A DNA stretch of 47,700 bases, from positions 1 to 47,700 of the forward strand of contig WAMJ01000265.1 of assembly GCA_015522385.1 (NCBI GenBank), read 5' to 3'. A program made the translations under genes and the position numbers. The notes beneath the pieces were generated by a model. The model saw only the letters and a list, made by a program, of their open reading frames with translations. It did not search any database and had not been told where the DNA came from. The stretch comes from Candidatus Heimdallarchaeota archaeon. Lineage in GTDB: Archaea > Asgardarchaeota > Heimdallarchaeia > Heimdallarchaeales > Kariarchaeaceae. Position 1 is the first letter of the stretch. Each line of letters begins with the position of its first letter. Below, piece by piece: positions 17,117 to 25,683 of this stretch.

Positions 17117-17611
17117 TTAATTAATAAATTGCAGAACGAAATTGAGTACCTCTTCGTGATAGTCGATCATTTTCCGCTTAATCCTCTCGAATGTAGGGCT
17201 AGCTAGAAGCGATGACTTGGATATTACCGTACCCTCCATCTCTTTATGGCACTTATTGAAGAGTATTTTGAACTCCTCTGAACAGGAGAGAAAGAAAGTC
17301 TCGAGACCAATTATCGCCATGAATCCTATCTGCGTGTCAGGGGTGAGGACGAAAGAGAGAAGGTATTCCTTCTTTCCTCCCCTTGAGTCTACCTCTGGAA
17401 TAGAGAAGATGATGTTTCGGCTCTGGAATCCAGATGCTGCAAAAACGAAGGGGTCAACCTCCAAAATCTTGCCCTGCGTGATGTCAATCAAATTTGGGAT
17501 CAACCTCATGATCTTTGGGTTGTTTAGATCTTGCGTCGAGTATAGTACTTCTGGTCCAATCACATCGTCGAAATGGGAGAGAATGAGGGTACTAGTAAGT
17601 TCTGAATCCAC
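17117..17611 (-). CDS. Longin-like small domain protein
   Basis: About 164 residues. The N-terminal strand-turn STLILSHFDDVIGPEVLYST resembles the opening of longin/roadblock-type domains (hydrophobic strand, Gly-Pro, second strand). It is followed by strands such as NIIFSIPEVDSR, YLLSFVLTPDTQIGFMAIIG and a long C-terminal helical part (ERIKRKMIDYHEEVLNFVLQFI). Such domains in Asgard archaea and eukaryotes partner with small GTPases at membranes, so the role here is inferred. The start is uncertain: GTG at 17611 lies 50 bp downstream of the TATA at 17664-17655, while an ATG at 17713 would overlap the divergent ATPase gene. Confidence 0.6.
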   Translation of the reverse strand: MDSELTSTLILSHFDDVIGPEVLYSTQDLNNPKIMRLIPNLIDITQGKILEVDPFVFAASGFQSRNIIFSIPEVDSRGGKKEYLLSFVLTPDTQIGFMAIIGLETFFLSCSEEFKILFNKCHKEMEGTVISKSSLLASPTFERIKRKMIDYHEEVLNFVLQFIN

Positions 17612-17654
17612 TAAGAATGGATAGACTTCATCGTTAATAAGTCTCACTTCAGAT

Positions 17655-17664
17655 GTTTTTATAC
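17655..17664. promoter_or_regulatory. Single TATA-like element between divergent genes
   Basis: GTTTTTATAC (+) reads GTATAAAAAC (-). On + it is centred about 25 bp before the GTG at 17684, giving a leaderless start of the ATPase gene. On - it would start RNA near 17633, 22 nt before the longin-like GTG. The two genes may share this promoter core. Confidence 0.45.
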
Positions 17665-17683
17665 GGACCTGTGTAGAACTCAG

Positions 17684-19867
17684 GTGTCGACAGTGCAGCG
17701 AGAGACCGAGCATTGGGGAAGAGCTCTTCTCCTCATTACACCGGTAATTGCCGCACTGCTAAACCTCCACCCACCTGTGCAGGACCTGGGCCAGATTCCC
17801 ATTTGGGCCCGGGTCTCTGCACCCTCTATTCTACTGTTCCTAATCTTTTTGCAGATCAGGCCAATCGTTATAAGTAAGAACGGCGGATTCATTGAGGTCT
17901 CACCTATGGGGATAAGGGTTGGGGTCACTGCGCAGGTGCTCTCCTCAGAAGTTGTGACAGAGACACTCATAACTTTCCTCTCCAGCAGGAAGGGTGCAAG
18001 ATTCAGGTTGGTGTTCCGGATCACTTCTGCCAATACCCAGGTCTTCGTGCAGTATTCTGAGAGACGACTTTTCCCTTCCGTAAGGAGGCTTAAGGAAGAG
18101 TTTGGTGCTCTGCTGTTAACCTATCATACAACCCTGAACTACGATGTGCCTTTTCCTCCCGAGAAACAACCATACAGGATAAGGGACATTTCAGCCGTTC
18201 CCTCACTTGTGAAACTGGTGAATGACCTTGTCCTGATTCAACCCGATGAGCTCGTCCTGTCCATGGGCTACCAGTTCAAGTCAGGAGATTGCTACATATC
18301 GGGAAGAATCAGTGCCTCCCGGGATATCCGCCAACAGGTGCGGGTGGTGCTTACTAGTTACTCAACCGACTTGGTTCTTATCCCAAGATCGGAGTTGATT
18401 CCAAATGCTGAAGATATCTGGAGGCTACTGAAGTTCAAGCCATTAGGAGAACTCCCCAATTCAGTCGATCTGATGATCCCTGATAATGGGGAGAAGGTAA
18501 TTGGTAAGAAGTTGCTCTATGGCAATGAGTACTCCGATCTCCGGATCTCAGTGGATGATTTCAGAATGGGTGGGGTCATCTCCGGAGCGATTGGGCAGGG
18601 TAAGACGAATTTGAGGTTGCACATCGTTGACTATCTCCTCCGATCGGGAGTGAAAGTGATCGACTTCGACCTGAAAGGAGAAGTCACCCGTTACTCCCAC
18701 CTCCGGAAATTCGCCACTGTACTCGTCCCCAAGCGGAACTTCAGAATCAATCTCTTCAAGCCTCCCCGAAACTTAGATGACGCCACCTACTCGGAGATGC
18801 TTTTCACAGCCCTCGTACAGTCAATGGACGGCGATCTGACCCCACCTCAGCTCCACATACTCGAGCAAGCGACGAGGATGACTGTGAACATGGGGGGGAC
18901 TCCTGAGGACTTCTTCTACAATATCGTGGCTGTGGGCGAGCGTGACAAAGGGGTTCTTGACATGCGACAGGACGCCAGTGCCCTCGCTTTGATCACAAGG
19001 CTTGGGTGGATGCGTGGTTCTCTCAGGGAAGTATTCTGGACTGACGAGAACTCCTTTGACGACTATGTCTTCTACGGGTCAATATTCTTTGATCTCTCTC
19101 TGCTCAATCAGAGCACACCTCTGAAGTATATCCTGCTCCTCATCGAGATGATCCTTGTCCGAGTCATTGCAGGTGTCGACAATGAGGTGTTCAACGTCCG
19201 TAGGCTCCGTACCCTCATATCCATGGATGAGGGGCAACTTCTCATGCCAAATCGCAGAGCTCAGGGCCTGAGCAAGATGGAAGAGATCGTCACGACTATG
19301 AGGTATAGGGGTATAGGTGTGCTGGTCGCTGGGGTTCACGAAGATATGATGAGCCCAGTTCTCTTGGACACTGGCTTCAACGCACGGTTCAGGAGCTTCA
19401 GCGAGGAGTCCACCCTGATGACACACCAGTGCACGATTCGGAAGGAGAGCTCGGGTTACAGGGTCATTGACGCCCAAATTTCTAGGTATCATGGTGTTCC
19501 CGACTCGCACATCTATCCCGAGCCACTAATTGATGTCGATCTCCCTGAGTTTGAGTTCAACCAGAAGGTCGTTGAAACAGTACGATCCCTGCTTAAGTTC
19601 CCAAATTTGCTCTACGTTCCAGTTGCGCGGAGGAGGGAGGTACTAAGTGTCCTCAGACAAATAGATCTGGACGAGTACGTAGATGCATTCCGATCTGCAG
19701 AAGCTCCACATGAACTTCTTGATGTTGTACGTTCTGTAAAGAATCTGGTCTCAAACTTCCTCCGAGCTCCTTTCCTCGATCACTTCATCCTTCTCTTTCT
19801 CTCTACCCGTGACCAGATAACGTTCAAACGATTATCGCTTCATTCAACCATTGGTGATCTTCTCTGA
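17684..19867 (+). CDS. Membrane-anchored HerA/VirB4/FtsK-like ATPase
   Basis: A 727-residue P-loop ATPase. Two hydrophobic segments at the N-terminus (ALLLITPVIAALLNL at 14-28 and VSAPSILLFLIFLQI at 44-58) suggest membrane anchoring with the rest in the cytosol. Walker A is GAIGQGKTN at 301-309, and Walker B is TLISMDEGQLL at 510-520 with the D-E pair of HerA/VirB4-type motors. IDFDLKGEV (326-334) follows the pattern of the region after Walker A in DNA-translocase ATPases. Residues 60-290 form a globular part I cannot assign. No conjugation, pilus or nurA gene is near. The substrate (DNA or protein) is unknown. The GTG start at 17684 fits the TATA position; a second GTG at 17693 is possible. 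Confidence 0.8.
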   Translation: MSTVQRETEHWGRALLLITPVIAALLNLHPPVQDLGQIPIWARVSAPSILLFLIFLQIRPIVISKNGGFIEVSPMGIRVGVTAQVLSSEVVTETLITFLSSRKGARFRLVFRITSANTQVFVQYSERRLFPSVRRLKEEFGALLLTYHTTLNYDVPFPPEKQPYRIRDISAVPSLVKLVNDLVLIQPDELVLSMGYQFKSGDCYISGRISASRDIRQQVRVVLTSYSTDLVLIPRSELIPNAEDIWRLLKFKPLGELPNSVDLMIPDNGEKVIGKKLLYGNEYSDLRISVDDFRMGGVISGAIGQGKTNLRLHIVDYLLRSGVKVIDFDLKGEVTRYSHLRKFATVLVPKRNFRINLFKPPRNLDDATYSEMLFTALVQSMDGDLTPPQLHILEQATRMTVNMGGTPEDFFYNIVAVGERDKGVLDMRQDASALALITRLGWMRGSLREVFWTDENSFDDYVFYGSIFFDLSLLNQSTPLKYILLLIEMILVRVIAGVDNEVFNVRRLRTLISMDEGQLLMPNRRAQGLSKMEEIVTTMRYRGIGVLVAGVHEDMMSPVLLDTGFNARFRSFSEESTLMTHQCTIRKESSGYRVIDAQISRYHGVPDSHIYPEPLIDVDLPEFEFNQKVVETVRSLLKFPNLLYVPVARRREVLSVLRQIDLDEYVDAFRSAEAPHELLDVVRSVKNLVSNFLRAPFLDHFILLFLSTRDQITFKRLSLHSTIGDLL

Positions 19868-20252
19868 ATCAGCAATGGAATGTCAATATGTCACCGTGGT
19901 CTTCTCATATATGGACGTCGTGGTGTGAGTCATATGGTTCATTCTCGGTTGCAGTTGACTCCAATCGTTGCCCCATTTTGCATCTCTACTCTAACTCAAG
20001 TTATTCCAAAATCTCAAGATATACAACACATGAAGGCTACAAGCAGCACTGAATTGGCCATAGTTATTACTGGATGATGTTGCTATAGGTATTCCTTGGA
20101 TATTGTGGTCTACGAATCTATAAATTATACGGTCGTGAGAGACCGATCACTGGGGCTACCTAGCACTCTTCAGTGAACTAAAGTGCGATGCAGATAGCTC
20201 TGCGCGTAAATGATTGAGAAAAAATAAATTCGTATAAGGTAAATTCTTATAT
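19868..20252. other. Gene-poor AT-rich region
   Basis: No convincing coding frame is visible. An open 65-codon stretch at 19880-20077 has no protein-like features. It holds the candidate structured RNA described separately and, at its right end, the approach to the promoter of the membrane gene at 20283. Confidence 0.5.
20131..20203 (+). ncRNA. Candidate small structured RNA
   Basis: Three short hairpins follow each other: GGTC-GTGAGA-GACC (20131-20144), GCACT-(14 nt)-AGTGC (20163-20186) and GCAGA-TAGC-TCTGC (20190-20203). A TATA-like CTATAAATTAT lies at 20118-20128, and an A-rich stretch (20219-20230) follows. No known RNA family was recognised, and the strand is inferred from the TATA. This is a weak call based only on stems. 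Confidence 0.25.
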
Positions 20253-20262
20253 GTTTATAAAT
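20253..20262 (+). promoter_or_regulatory. TATA box of the membrane protein gene at 20283
   Basis: GTTTATAAAT is centred about 26 bp before the ATG at 20283, predicting a leaderless mRNA. Confidence 0.55.
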
Positions 20263-20282
20263 CGTCAATCCCAAATCCTCCT

Positions 20283-20843
20283 ATGAAATTCGATATATAT
20301 AATGAATATCCCATCTTCTCTGAAGAGGGCATGAAGAAGAACCTGAGAAATAACGGAATTGGGGGATTAATCGCAGGTGTAGTTGTCGTAGTCATCGGGG
20401 TTGTCGTCTCCCCATTCAACATTATAATTCAACGACGTTCGACCTCGGTCAGGCTTGAAATTCTCTTGTACATACTGGGGGGGTTGGCAATCATAGCAGG
20501 AGTTGTCTTCATTTTCATATCCATTACAGCGAAGGAAAAACTCTATCATTTCCACCCCGACCGTATCCATGTGACTTTGTTGGAGGATCAGAGTGATTTT
20601 GCCACCTACACTAACCTCATCTCGGTGAGCAGGGAGGTCACTATTACTTCAAATCCTGGAGAACAACCAAAGCTATCTGCTATTCAATACACTTTTGTCG
20701 ATCAGACGGGTAGCTTCTCCTTCTCTCCGAGTATTGATAGAGCAGATATTCTGCAGATCTGTGAGCAATTCGATCTGTACATCGCGAGCAATTACGGGGT
20801 GGATGTGCAGGTGGTACAGAAGACCCTCACCCGGAAGAAATAG
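20283..20843 (+). CDS. Two-helix membrane protein with a possible PH-like C-terminal domain
   Basis: A 186-residue protein not assigned to a named family. A short N-terminal cytosolic part (EEGMKKNLRNNGIG) is followed by two hydrophobic helices, GLIAGVVVVVIGVVVSP and ILLYILGGLAIIAGVVFIFI. A roughly 110-residue soluble domain of alternating strands follows (LYHFHPDRIHVTLL, YTNLISVSREVTI, IQYTFVDQTGSFSF) and ends with a helix. The layout of two helices plus a strand-rich domain resembles bacterial PH-domain membrane proteins, but this is only an inference. It precedes a DUF423 membrane gene on the same strand by about 95 bp. Confidence 0.65.
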   Translation: MKFDIYNEYPIFSEEGMKKNLRNNGIGGLIAGVVVVVIGVVVSPFNIIIQRRSTSVRLEILLYILGGLAIIAGVVFIFISITAKEKLYHFHPDRIHVTLLEDQSDFATYTNLISVSREVTITSNPGEQPKLSAIQYTFVDQTGSFSFSPSIDRADILQICEQFDLYIASNYGVDVQVVQKTLTRKK

Positions 20844-20938
20844 CACGATTAATTCCCCATTTTTTCAATTTAATTGGTAGTACAGAGGTTCGCTCTCTAA
20901 TGGTCATACTTTTAGAGTGGGGACGATCACACAATCCC

Positions 20939-21316
20939 ATGGAAAACAGAAAATGGATACTGGCTGCAGCCGTACTTGGTGGACTCTCAGTAGCTATGGG
21001 GGCCTTTGGATCACACGGTCTGAGCAGATTTCTAAGCCCAGAAGATCTTGACATCTACCGGATAGCAGTCAGGTACCAAATGTGGCATACTCTCGCAATT
21101 CTCGTGGTGGTTGTGGTATCTGAGATCTACTCAATCCAACTGAATAGAGTTCTGTGGGCTTTTCTCCTCGGGATTGTTCTATTTAGTGGGAGTCTCTACA
21201 CCCTCGTGCTTACACAGAAGAGATGGCTGGGAGCAGTTACACCCCTTGGTGGTGTTTCCTTTATAGTGGGGTGGGCATTCTTGTTCTTCGAGGTATGGAA
21301 GACCCTAAAGGAATGA
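20939..21316 (+). CDS. DUF423 family membrane protein
   Basis: A 125-residue integral membrane protein with four hydrophobic helices and the DUF423 signature at its N-terminus, MGAFGSHGL followed by RYQMWHTLAIL. The C-terminal helix has the typical TPLGGVSFIVGWAFLF. The family is widespread in bacteria; its function is unknown to me. The start is taken at the ATG at 20939 because DUF423 proteins begin right before the first helix. An in-frame ATG at 20900 would add 13 polar residues. Located between two other single-gene units. Confidence 0.88.
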   Translation: MENRKWILAAAVLGGLSVAMGAFGSHGLSRFLSPEDLDIYRIAVRYQMWHTLAILVVVVVSEIYSIQLNRVLWAFLLGIVLFSGSLYTLVLTQKRWLGAVTPLGGVSFIVGWAFLFFEVWKTLKE

Positions 21317-21337
21317 TTTACACTAATCTTCAAAACT

Positions 21338-21348
21338 GTTTAAATAAT
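21338..21348 (+). promoter_or_regulatory. TATA box of the TPR/longin-like gene
   Basis: GTTTAAATAAT is centred 26 bp before the ATG at 21369. This supports that ATG over a TTG at 21351 in the same frame. Confidence 0.55.
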
Positions 21349-21368
21349 CCTTGTTTGTATTTCGAGAC

Positions 21369-23402
21369 ATGGACACAATGTCGCTCTGGAAAGACCTCTT
21401 CTGTTTCCGCATTGACTCGGTCAAGGAGAGATTGGAGAAAGTTGAGGAAGGTCAGGAGCGGACATTGCTTGAGGTCGATATACTGAGAAGAACTGGGGAT
21501 CTTAGTAAGGCTCTTGATCTCATCGACGGTCTTGCTGACTCGACAGAACCTCGTGCTCAAATCCTACACCTCTGGATATACAGCAATCTTGGAAAGCTGG
21601 AAGAATTTAAAGGTCTACTTGAAACCTTCGAATTTGGAGACGTAGACTATATGTGGAGGATGCAGTTTCACATCATCCACAATGAATACAGGATCAAGAT
21701 AGGGCAGTATAATGATGCTGAGAAATCTCTGAATCTTCTCATAAAGGACATTCCTGAAAACTATGGATGCTTGGAACTACAGGTTCATTCTCTCTTGGGT
21801 ACGATCTATTTCTACAGAGGTGAGGGGGATTTAGCCATATTGGAGTTTGTCAAGAGTCTGGCCATAAGTGAACGAATAGGCAGTGAACACTTCATAAACA
21901 GTGCAAAGTTGAACATTGGGACTGTCTATGCGAATCGATATGATCACAAAGAAGCTTCAGAGATGTACTCCGCATGCAATGAGTACTTCGAGAACTACGT
22001 GGACAAGCGGTATTATTACACCCTGAAAAATAATCTTGCATCTGTGAACATGGAGCTTGGGGATTACACTGCAGCACTAGAAAATTACAAAGCTGCCAAG
22101 AGATACTTCGCTGACAATCCATATCAGCTCTCAAAGGTACTTAATAACATGGGAAGGCTCTATCACAAGATGGGTGAATTTGACAAATCTGTTCAATACC
22201 TCGAGGAGGGGCTTAAGCTCAAGCGACAGATAAACAACCAGTATTCTAAGGCTCTCACGCTCACAAATCTTGGCAACTCCCTTCAGGCTCTCGGAGAGAA
22301 GGAACGGGCTATCAAAACTCTGATTGAGGCCTACCATCTATTCATCGAAGGTGGTAATATCTTCACAGCTGGAAATGCGTTGTTCAAGTTACTGGCCTCT
22401 ATCGATGATTGGAATGACAATCGACTCCACGAGTACTACCAGAAATACAAAGAGGATTATAGTCAGCTGTCAAAGACCTCAAACATGATGTACCACATTT
22501 ATTTCAAGCTCTCAGAAGGACACTACAAGTTTGTGAACCCTAGAATATCGGTCAAACTGAGTTCACAGGATATTTTCCGAGAAGTTCTCAATTTCGCCTT
22601 ACTCCCGTTCCATCTCAGGATCTATACCCGTATTCAACTTGTTAAGGTGCTCTTAATTGAGCTTGGCGCAGGACACAATCCAGATGCAGAGTGGGAGGCT
22701 ATCTCTGAGATAAAGATCCTTGTCGATTGCTACAGGCAGGTAGAAAACAAGAGACTCCTCCATGAAATAGTGGAATTACTAAATCAACTAAGATCTTTAG
22801 GAAGTAATGCAGAGCTTCAGAAGCTGGGTAACGATATCACCTTACTTGCGCAAGATGCTGGAGTTGACACCTCTGTGAATCTTCCTCCACTGAGTCTCGA
22901 TGTTAACAGGAAGATCTTGGATATTGATGAATCCTACTCTCCTCCGATCTGTATGCTGATAATGGGTGATATGGGACCTACTCCTTACATCTTTGATGAG
23001 GAGGAGTTCGAGAACATTGATGGAATAGATTCCGTATATAGTTATCTCTCGAATCTCGCGATCAGTTTTTCCGTTATACTCGGTGGTGGACACGGCTACA
23101 ATGTCGGAACCTACAATCTACCCGCTGGTGATGCCATTGGCTATAGGGCTATTACCATATCCTTCATATTGAAGAATCCGCATGCCGAGGACGAGCGGAT
23201 AGCCAATCGTTGTTTCACCCAGATTGTCCTTCTCATAGAGAAGCATGTCATGGAGGGTTTGCCCTCAAGTTTAAAGATGGAGATGGTGACCAATGATCTA
23301 CTTCAGGAATACGCGTCCACCGATGAATTCAACCTCTCCGTGTTGAAAGGTTTCAGACAGAGGTTCATTGAGGGTGTAATACAACTTTTAAAATCTGGGT
23401 GA
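21369..23402 (+). CDS. TPR protein with C-terminal longin-like domain
   Basis: A 677-residue protein. The first part holds tandem TPR units, clearest between residues 170 and 330 (LNIGTVYANRYDHKEASEMY, LNNMGRLYHKMGEFDKSVQY, LTNLGNSLQALGEKERAIKT). A helical linker follows. The last 155 residues switch to an alpha-beta pattern that opens with ICMLIMGDMGPTPYIFDEEE and continues through two strands and a long helix (RCFTQIVLLIEKHVMEGLP). The Gly-Pro after a hydrophobic strand resembles longin/roadblock-like domains, but the match is weak. If right, this would couple a TPR scaffold to a GTPase-type adaptor surface. No membrane segment is visible. Confidence 0.7.
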   Translation: MDTMSLWKDLFCFRIDSVKERLEKVEEGQERTLLEVDILRRTGDLSKALDLIDGLADSTEPRAQILHLWIYSNLGKLEEFKGLLETFEFGDVDYMWRMQFHIIHNEYRIKIGQYNDAEKSLNLLIKDIPENYGCLELQVHSLLGTIYFYRGEGDLAILEFVKSLAISERIGSEHFINSAKLNIGTVYANRYDHKEASEMYSACNEYFENYVDKRYYYTLKNNLASVNMELGDYTAALENYKAAKRYFADNPYQLSKVLNNMGRLYHKMGEFDKSVQYLEEGLKLKRQINNQYSKALTLTNLGNSLQALGEKERAIKTLIEAYHLFIEGGNIFTAGNALFKLLASIDDWNDNRLHEYYQKYKEDYSQLSKTSNMMYHIYFKLSEGHYKFVNPRISVKLSSQDIFREVLNFALLPFHLRIYTRIQLVKVLLIELGAGHNPDAEWEAISEIKILVDCYRQVENKRLLHEIVELLNQLRSLGSNAELQKLGNDITLLAQDAGVDTSVNLPPLSLDVNRKILDIDESYSPPICMLIMGDMGPTPYIFDEEEFENIDGIDSVYSYLSNLAISFSVILGGGHGYNVGTYNLPAGDAIGYRAITISFILKNPHAEDERIANRCFTQIVLLIEKHVMEGLPSSLKMEMVTNDLLQEYASTDEFNLSVLKGFRQRFIEGVIQLLKSG

Positions 23403-23427
23403 GAGAAATAACTAGGATTGTCAATAG

Positions 23428-23438
23428 CATTTTAAAAC
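23428..23438 (+). promoter_or_regulatory. TATA box of the MBL-rhodanese gene
   Basis: CATTTTAAAAC is centred 26 bp upstream of the TTG at 23459. This supports TTG as a genuine leaderless start codon. Confidence 0.5.
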
Positions 23439-23458
23439 CAAATTCCTAATATACTTTA

Positions 23459-24862
23459 TTGAAAGTACAGAAATTCTATCTTGAGTGTTTGTCCCATTCG
23501 TCCTACATCCTTCACAGTGATGGAAAGGCGATGGTTGTAGATCCTCAAAGGGATATTGATATCTACCTCGAATTTTTGGAGGAAAACTCCTTAGAATTGC
23601 TCTATGTGCTCGAGACCCATCTCCACGCAGATTTCATCTCGGGACACATAGAACTTGCTGAAAAAACAGGGGCCCAGATTGTGATCTCTGAGAAAGCCCA
23701 AGCCGAGTTTCCTCATATGGCGGTTGACGAGGGCTCGAAATTCACTGTCGGAAAGGCAGAGATATCCGTGATGGCAACGCCAGGACACACCCCCGAGAGT
23801 GTGTGCTACCTCGCAAAGGAAGGTTCTGCCCCCATGGTTCTCTTTACTGGGGACACCCTATTCGCTGGTGATGTCGGACGTCCTGACCTAATGGACAAGA
23901 GTATCCCTGCGGAACGACTTGCTGAGTTGCTCTACTTCTCCCTGAGAGACAAGATCATGAAATTACCTGACGACACCATTGTCTATCCTGCACATGGAGC
24001 CGGTTCATCATGTGGGCGTGATCTCCAAGATGTGGAATCCACCACGATAGGTGAGCAGAAGGCCACAAATTACGCTCTACAACCTATGGATGTGGAGAAG
24101 TTCACCAAGTTGGTGATTGAGGGACAGCCACCCGCACCTGCATACTTCCTCCTCAGTGCCGCGATCAACAGGAAAGGTGCCTCAAAGCTAGACGACGTTC
24201 TCGGGAACTACCAGAGGTTAGGCCTCGAAGAGTTTATCATTCAAGGCTCAAAAGAGGGATCCATCATACTGGACGTGCGTGATGAGGATGATTTCGCGAA
24301 GAGCCACATCCCGAACAGCTTCCACATCGGTCTTGATGGGAGGTACGCTGAGTGGGTTGGTGGACTTATTCCTCCGGACGAGAAGATCTACATCGTTGCA
24401 CCTCCCGGCAAAGAGAATGAGGCCGCAATTCGATGTGCTAGGGTGGGTTTTGATAATGTCATCGGTTTCCTCGATGGAGGGTACCAAACATACCTTCAAT
24501 CGGGCAAGGAGACCGCGAGCTTCGAGAGGGTTGACACGATCACCCCTGAGGATTTGCAAACCTATACCGTAATTGACATCCGGAGATTTTCTGAGAGGTC
24601 TCTAAACCGAATAGACGGGACAATCCATATTCCTCTCCACGAGTTACATCAATCCCTTGACGAAATCCCACGGGACAAAGGTGTACTCGTCCATTGCGCT
24701 GGTGGATACAGATCCGTCATAGGAACAAGCATCCTGTTGAGGAACGGCTTCACCGAGGTAAGGGATCTAAGGGGTGGTCTTGACCCCCTGATCGAGGCTC
24801 GTCATCCGATTGTCAACTCCCAACCCCTGACCCAGTCTGCTGACTCCGAAGCCACGGTATGA
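23459..24862 (+). CDS. Persulfide dioxygenase-like MBL protein fused to two rhodanese domains
   Basis: A 467-residue cytosolic protein. Residues 1-210 are a metallo-beta-lactamase fold of the ETHE1/GloB type, with THLHADFISGH (H54, H56, D58), TPGHTPES, FTGDTLFAGDVGRPD and PAHG. Residues about 266-350 are a rhodanese domain whose active-site loop reads VAPPGKE with no cysteine, so it is probably inactive. Residues about 365-455 are a second rhodanese with the active loop HCAGGYRS (Cys413). Such fusions oxidise persulfides to sulfite and move sulfane sulfur, suggesting sulfide detoxification or sulfur trafficking. The TTG start gives KVQKFYLECLSHSSY, the usual N-terminus. The 3' end overlaps the Nmad3 gene as ATGA. 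Confidence 0.9.
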   Translation: MKVQKFYLECLSHSSYILHSDGKAMVVDPQRDIDIYLEFLEENSLELLYVLETHLHADFISGHIELAEKTGAQIVISEKAQAEFPHMAVDEGSKFTVGKAEISVMATPGHTPESVCYLAKEGSAPMVLFTGDTLFAGDVGRPDLMDKSIPAERLAELLYFSLRDKIMKLPDDTIVYPAHGAGSSCGRDLQDVESTTIGEQKATNYALQPMDVEKFTKLVIEGQPPAPAYFLLSAAINRKGASKLDDVLGNYQRLGLEEFIIQGSKEGSIILDVRDEDDFAKSHIPNSFHIGLDGRYAEWVGGLIPPDEKIYIVAPPGKENEAAIRCARVGFDNVIGFLDGGYQTYLQSGKETASFERVDTITPEDLQTYTVIDIRRFSERSLNRIDGTIHIPLHELHQSLDEIPRDKGVLVHCAGGYRSVIGTSILLRNGFTEVRDLRGGLDPLIEARHPIVNSQPLTQSADSEATV

Positions 24863-25683
24863 AGATCATTCTCAGCCGAAAGGGCTTTGATTCTGCAAAC
24901 GGGGGATATCCCAGTCCTATCCTCCCAGACGGAAGCCTGCTCTCAGTCCCCATACCCTCCCGAGGAGACGGACTGACCTACTCTGATCTCTACTTTGGAG
25001 AGAAATCATACTCCGAACTCCTCTCGGATCTTTACCCCTCGATCTTGTATCAGGGCGTTCGTATCGAGGATTTTAACGGGATGGAGTGCCATCTTGATCC
25101 AGATCTGGTAAAATCAACCCTGACACGAGACACACAGTGGAGGGCAGCATTTGGACAAGTTGGAGGGTCTCAGACACACCTAGAGAATCATGGCATTGGA
25201 ATTGGGGATCTCTTTCTCTTCTTCGGTTGGTTCAGGGAGACCAAGTGGAATGATGGGCGGCTTTTCTTCAAGAAGAACGGGGCTGATCTCCATGTCATCT
25301 ATGGGTACTTAGAGGTGTCTGAGATTCACCGCGACACCTTTCCTCAGTGGCTGGAGTACCACCCACACGTTACCAATAAGAAGAGACTACAGTCTTCGAC
25401 CAATGCCATCTATATTGGTGCTCGTAGGAGTTCTCTTGGTGAGTTCCCAGGATATGGGGTATTCAGGTTCAGCAAGAGGGTTGTGTTGACGAAGGATGGC
25501 TGCTCAAGGAGTAGGTGGGAACTCCCAGAATTCTTCAGGGATCTGTCCATATCACACCATTCGGCGAGATCGTGGAAGGAGAACTATTTCCAATCAGTTC
25601 CAATCGGTCAGGAGTTCGTCGTGGAGGAATCTGATCTAGTCGCGCAGTGGGCTAAAGAACTTATCACTTCTCATCGGATCTAA
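24859..25683 (+). CDS. Nucleotide-modification-associated domain 3 (Nmad3) protein
   Basis: A 274-residue protein that I recognise from its N-terminus MKIILSRKGFDSANGG followed by SPILPDGSLLSVPIP, and from GVGGSQT-type and LFFGWFRE segments, as the Nmad3 family. This family was proposed to act with enzymes that modify DNA or RNA bases. No base-modification enzyme is in the window, and the ATGA overlap couples it instead to the MBL-rhodanese gene, which could mean a sulfur-related role. The function is unproven. The 3' end overlaps the convergent tupB gene by 20 bp. Confidence 0.75.
   Translation: MKIILSRKGFDSANGGYPSPILPDGSLLSVPIPSRGDGLTYSDLYFGEKSYSELLSDLYPSILYQGVRIEDFNGMECHLDPDLVKSTLTRDTQWRAAFGQVGGSQTHLENHGIGIGDLFLFFGWFRETKWNDGRLFFKKNGADLHVIYGYLEVSEIHRDTFPQWLEYHPHVTNKKRLQSSTNAIYIGARRSSLGEFPGYGVFRFSKRVVLTKDGCSRSRWELPEFFRDLSISHHSARSWKENYFQSVPIGQEFVVEESDLVAQWAKELITSHRI

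Noticed and set aside
19880..20077. A 65-codon + strand frame after the ATPase
   Set aside because: No promoter at a suitable distance, no protein-like pattern.
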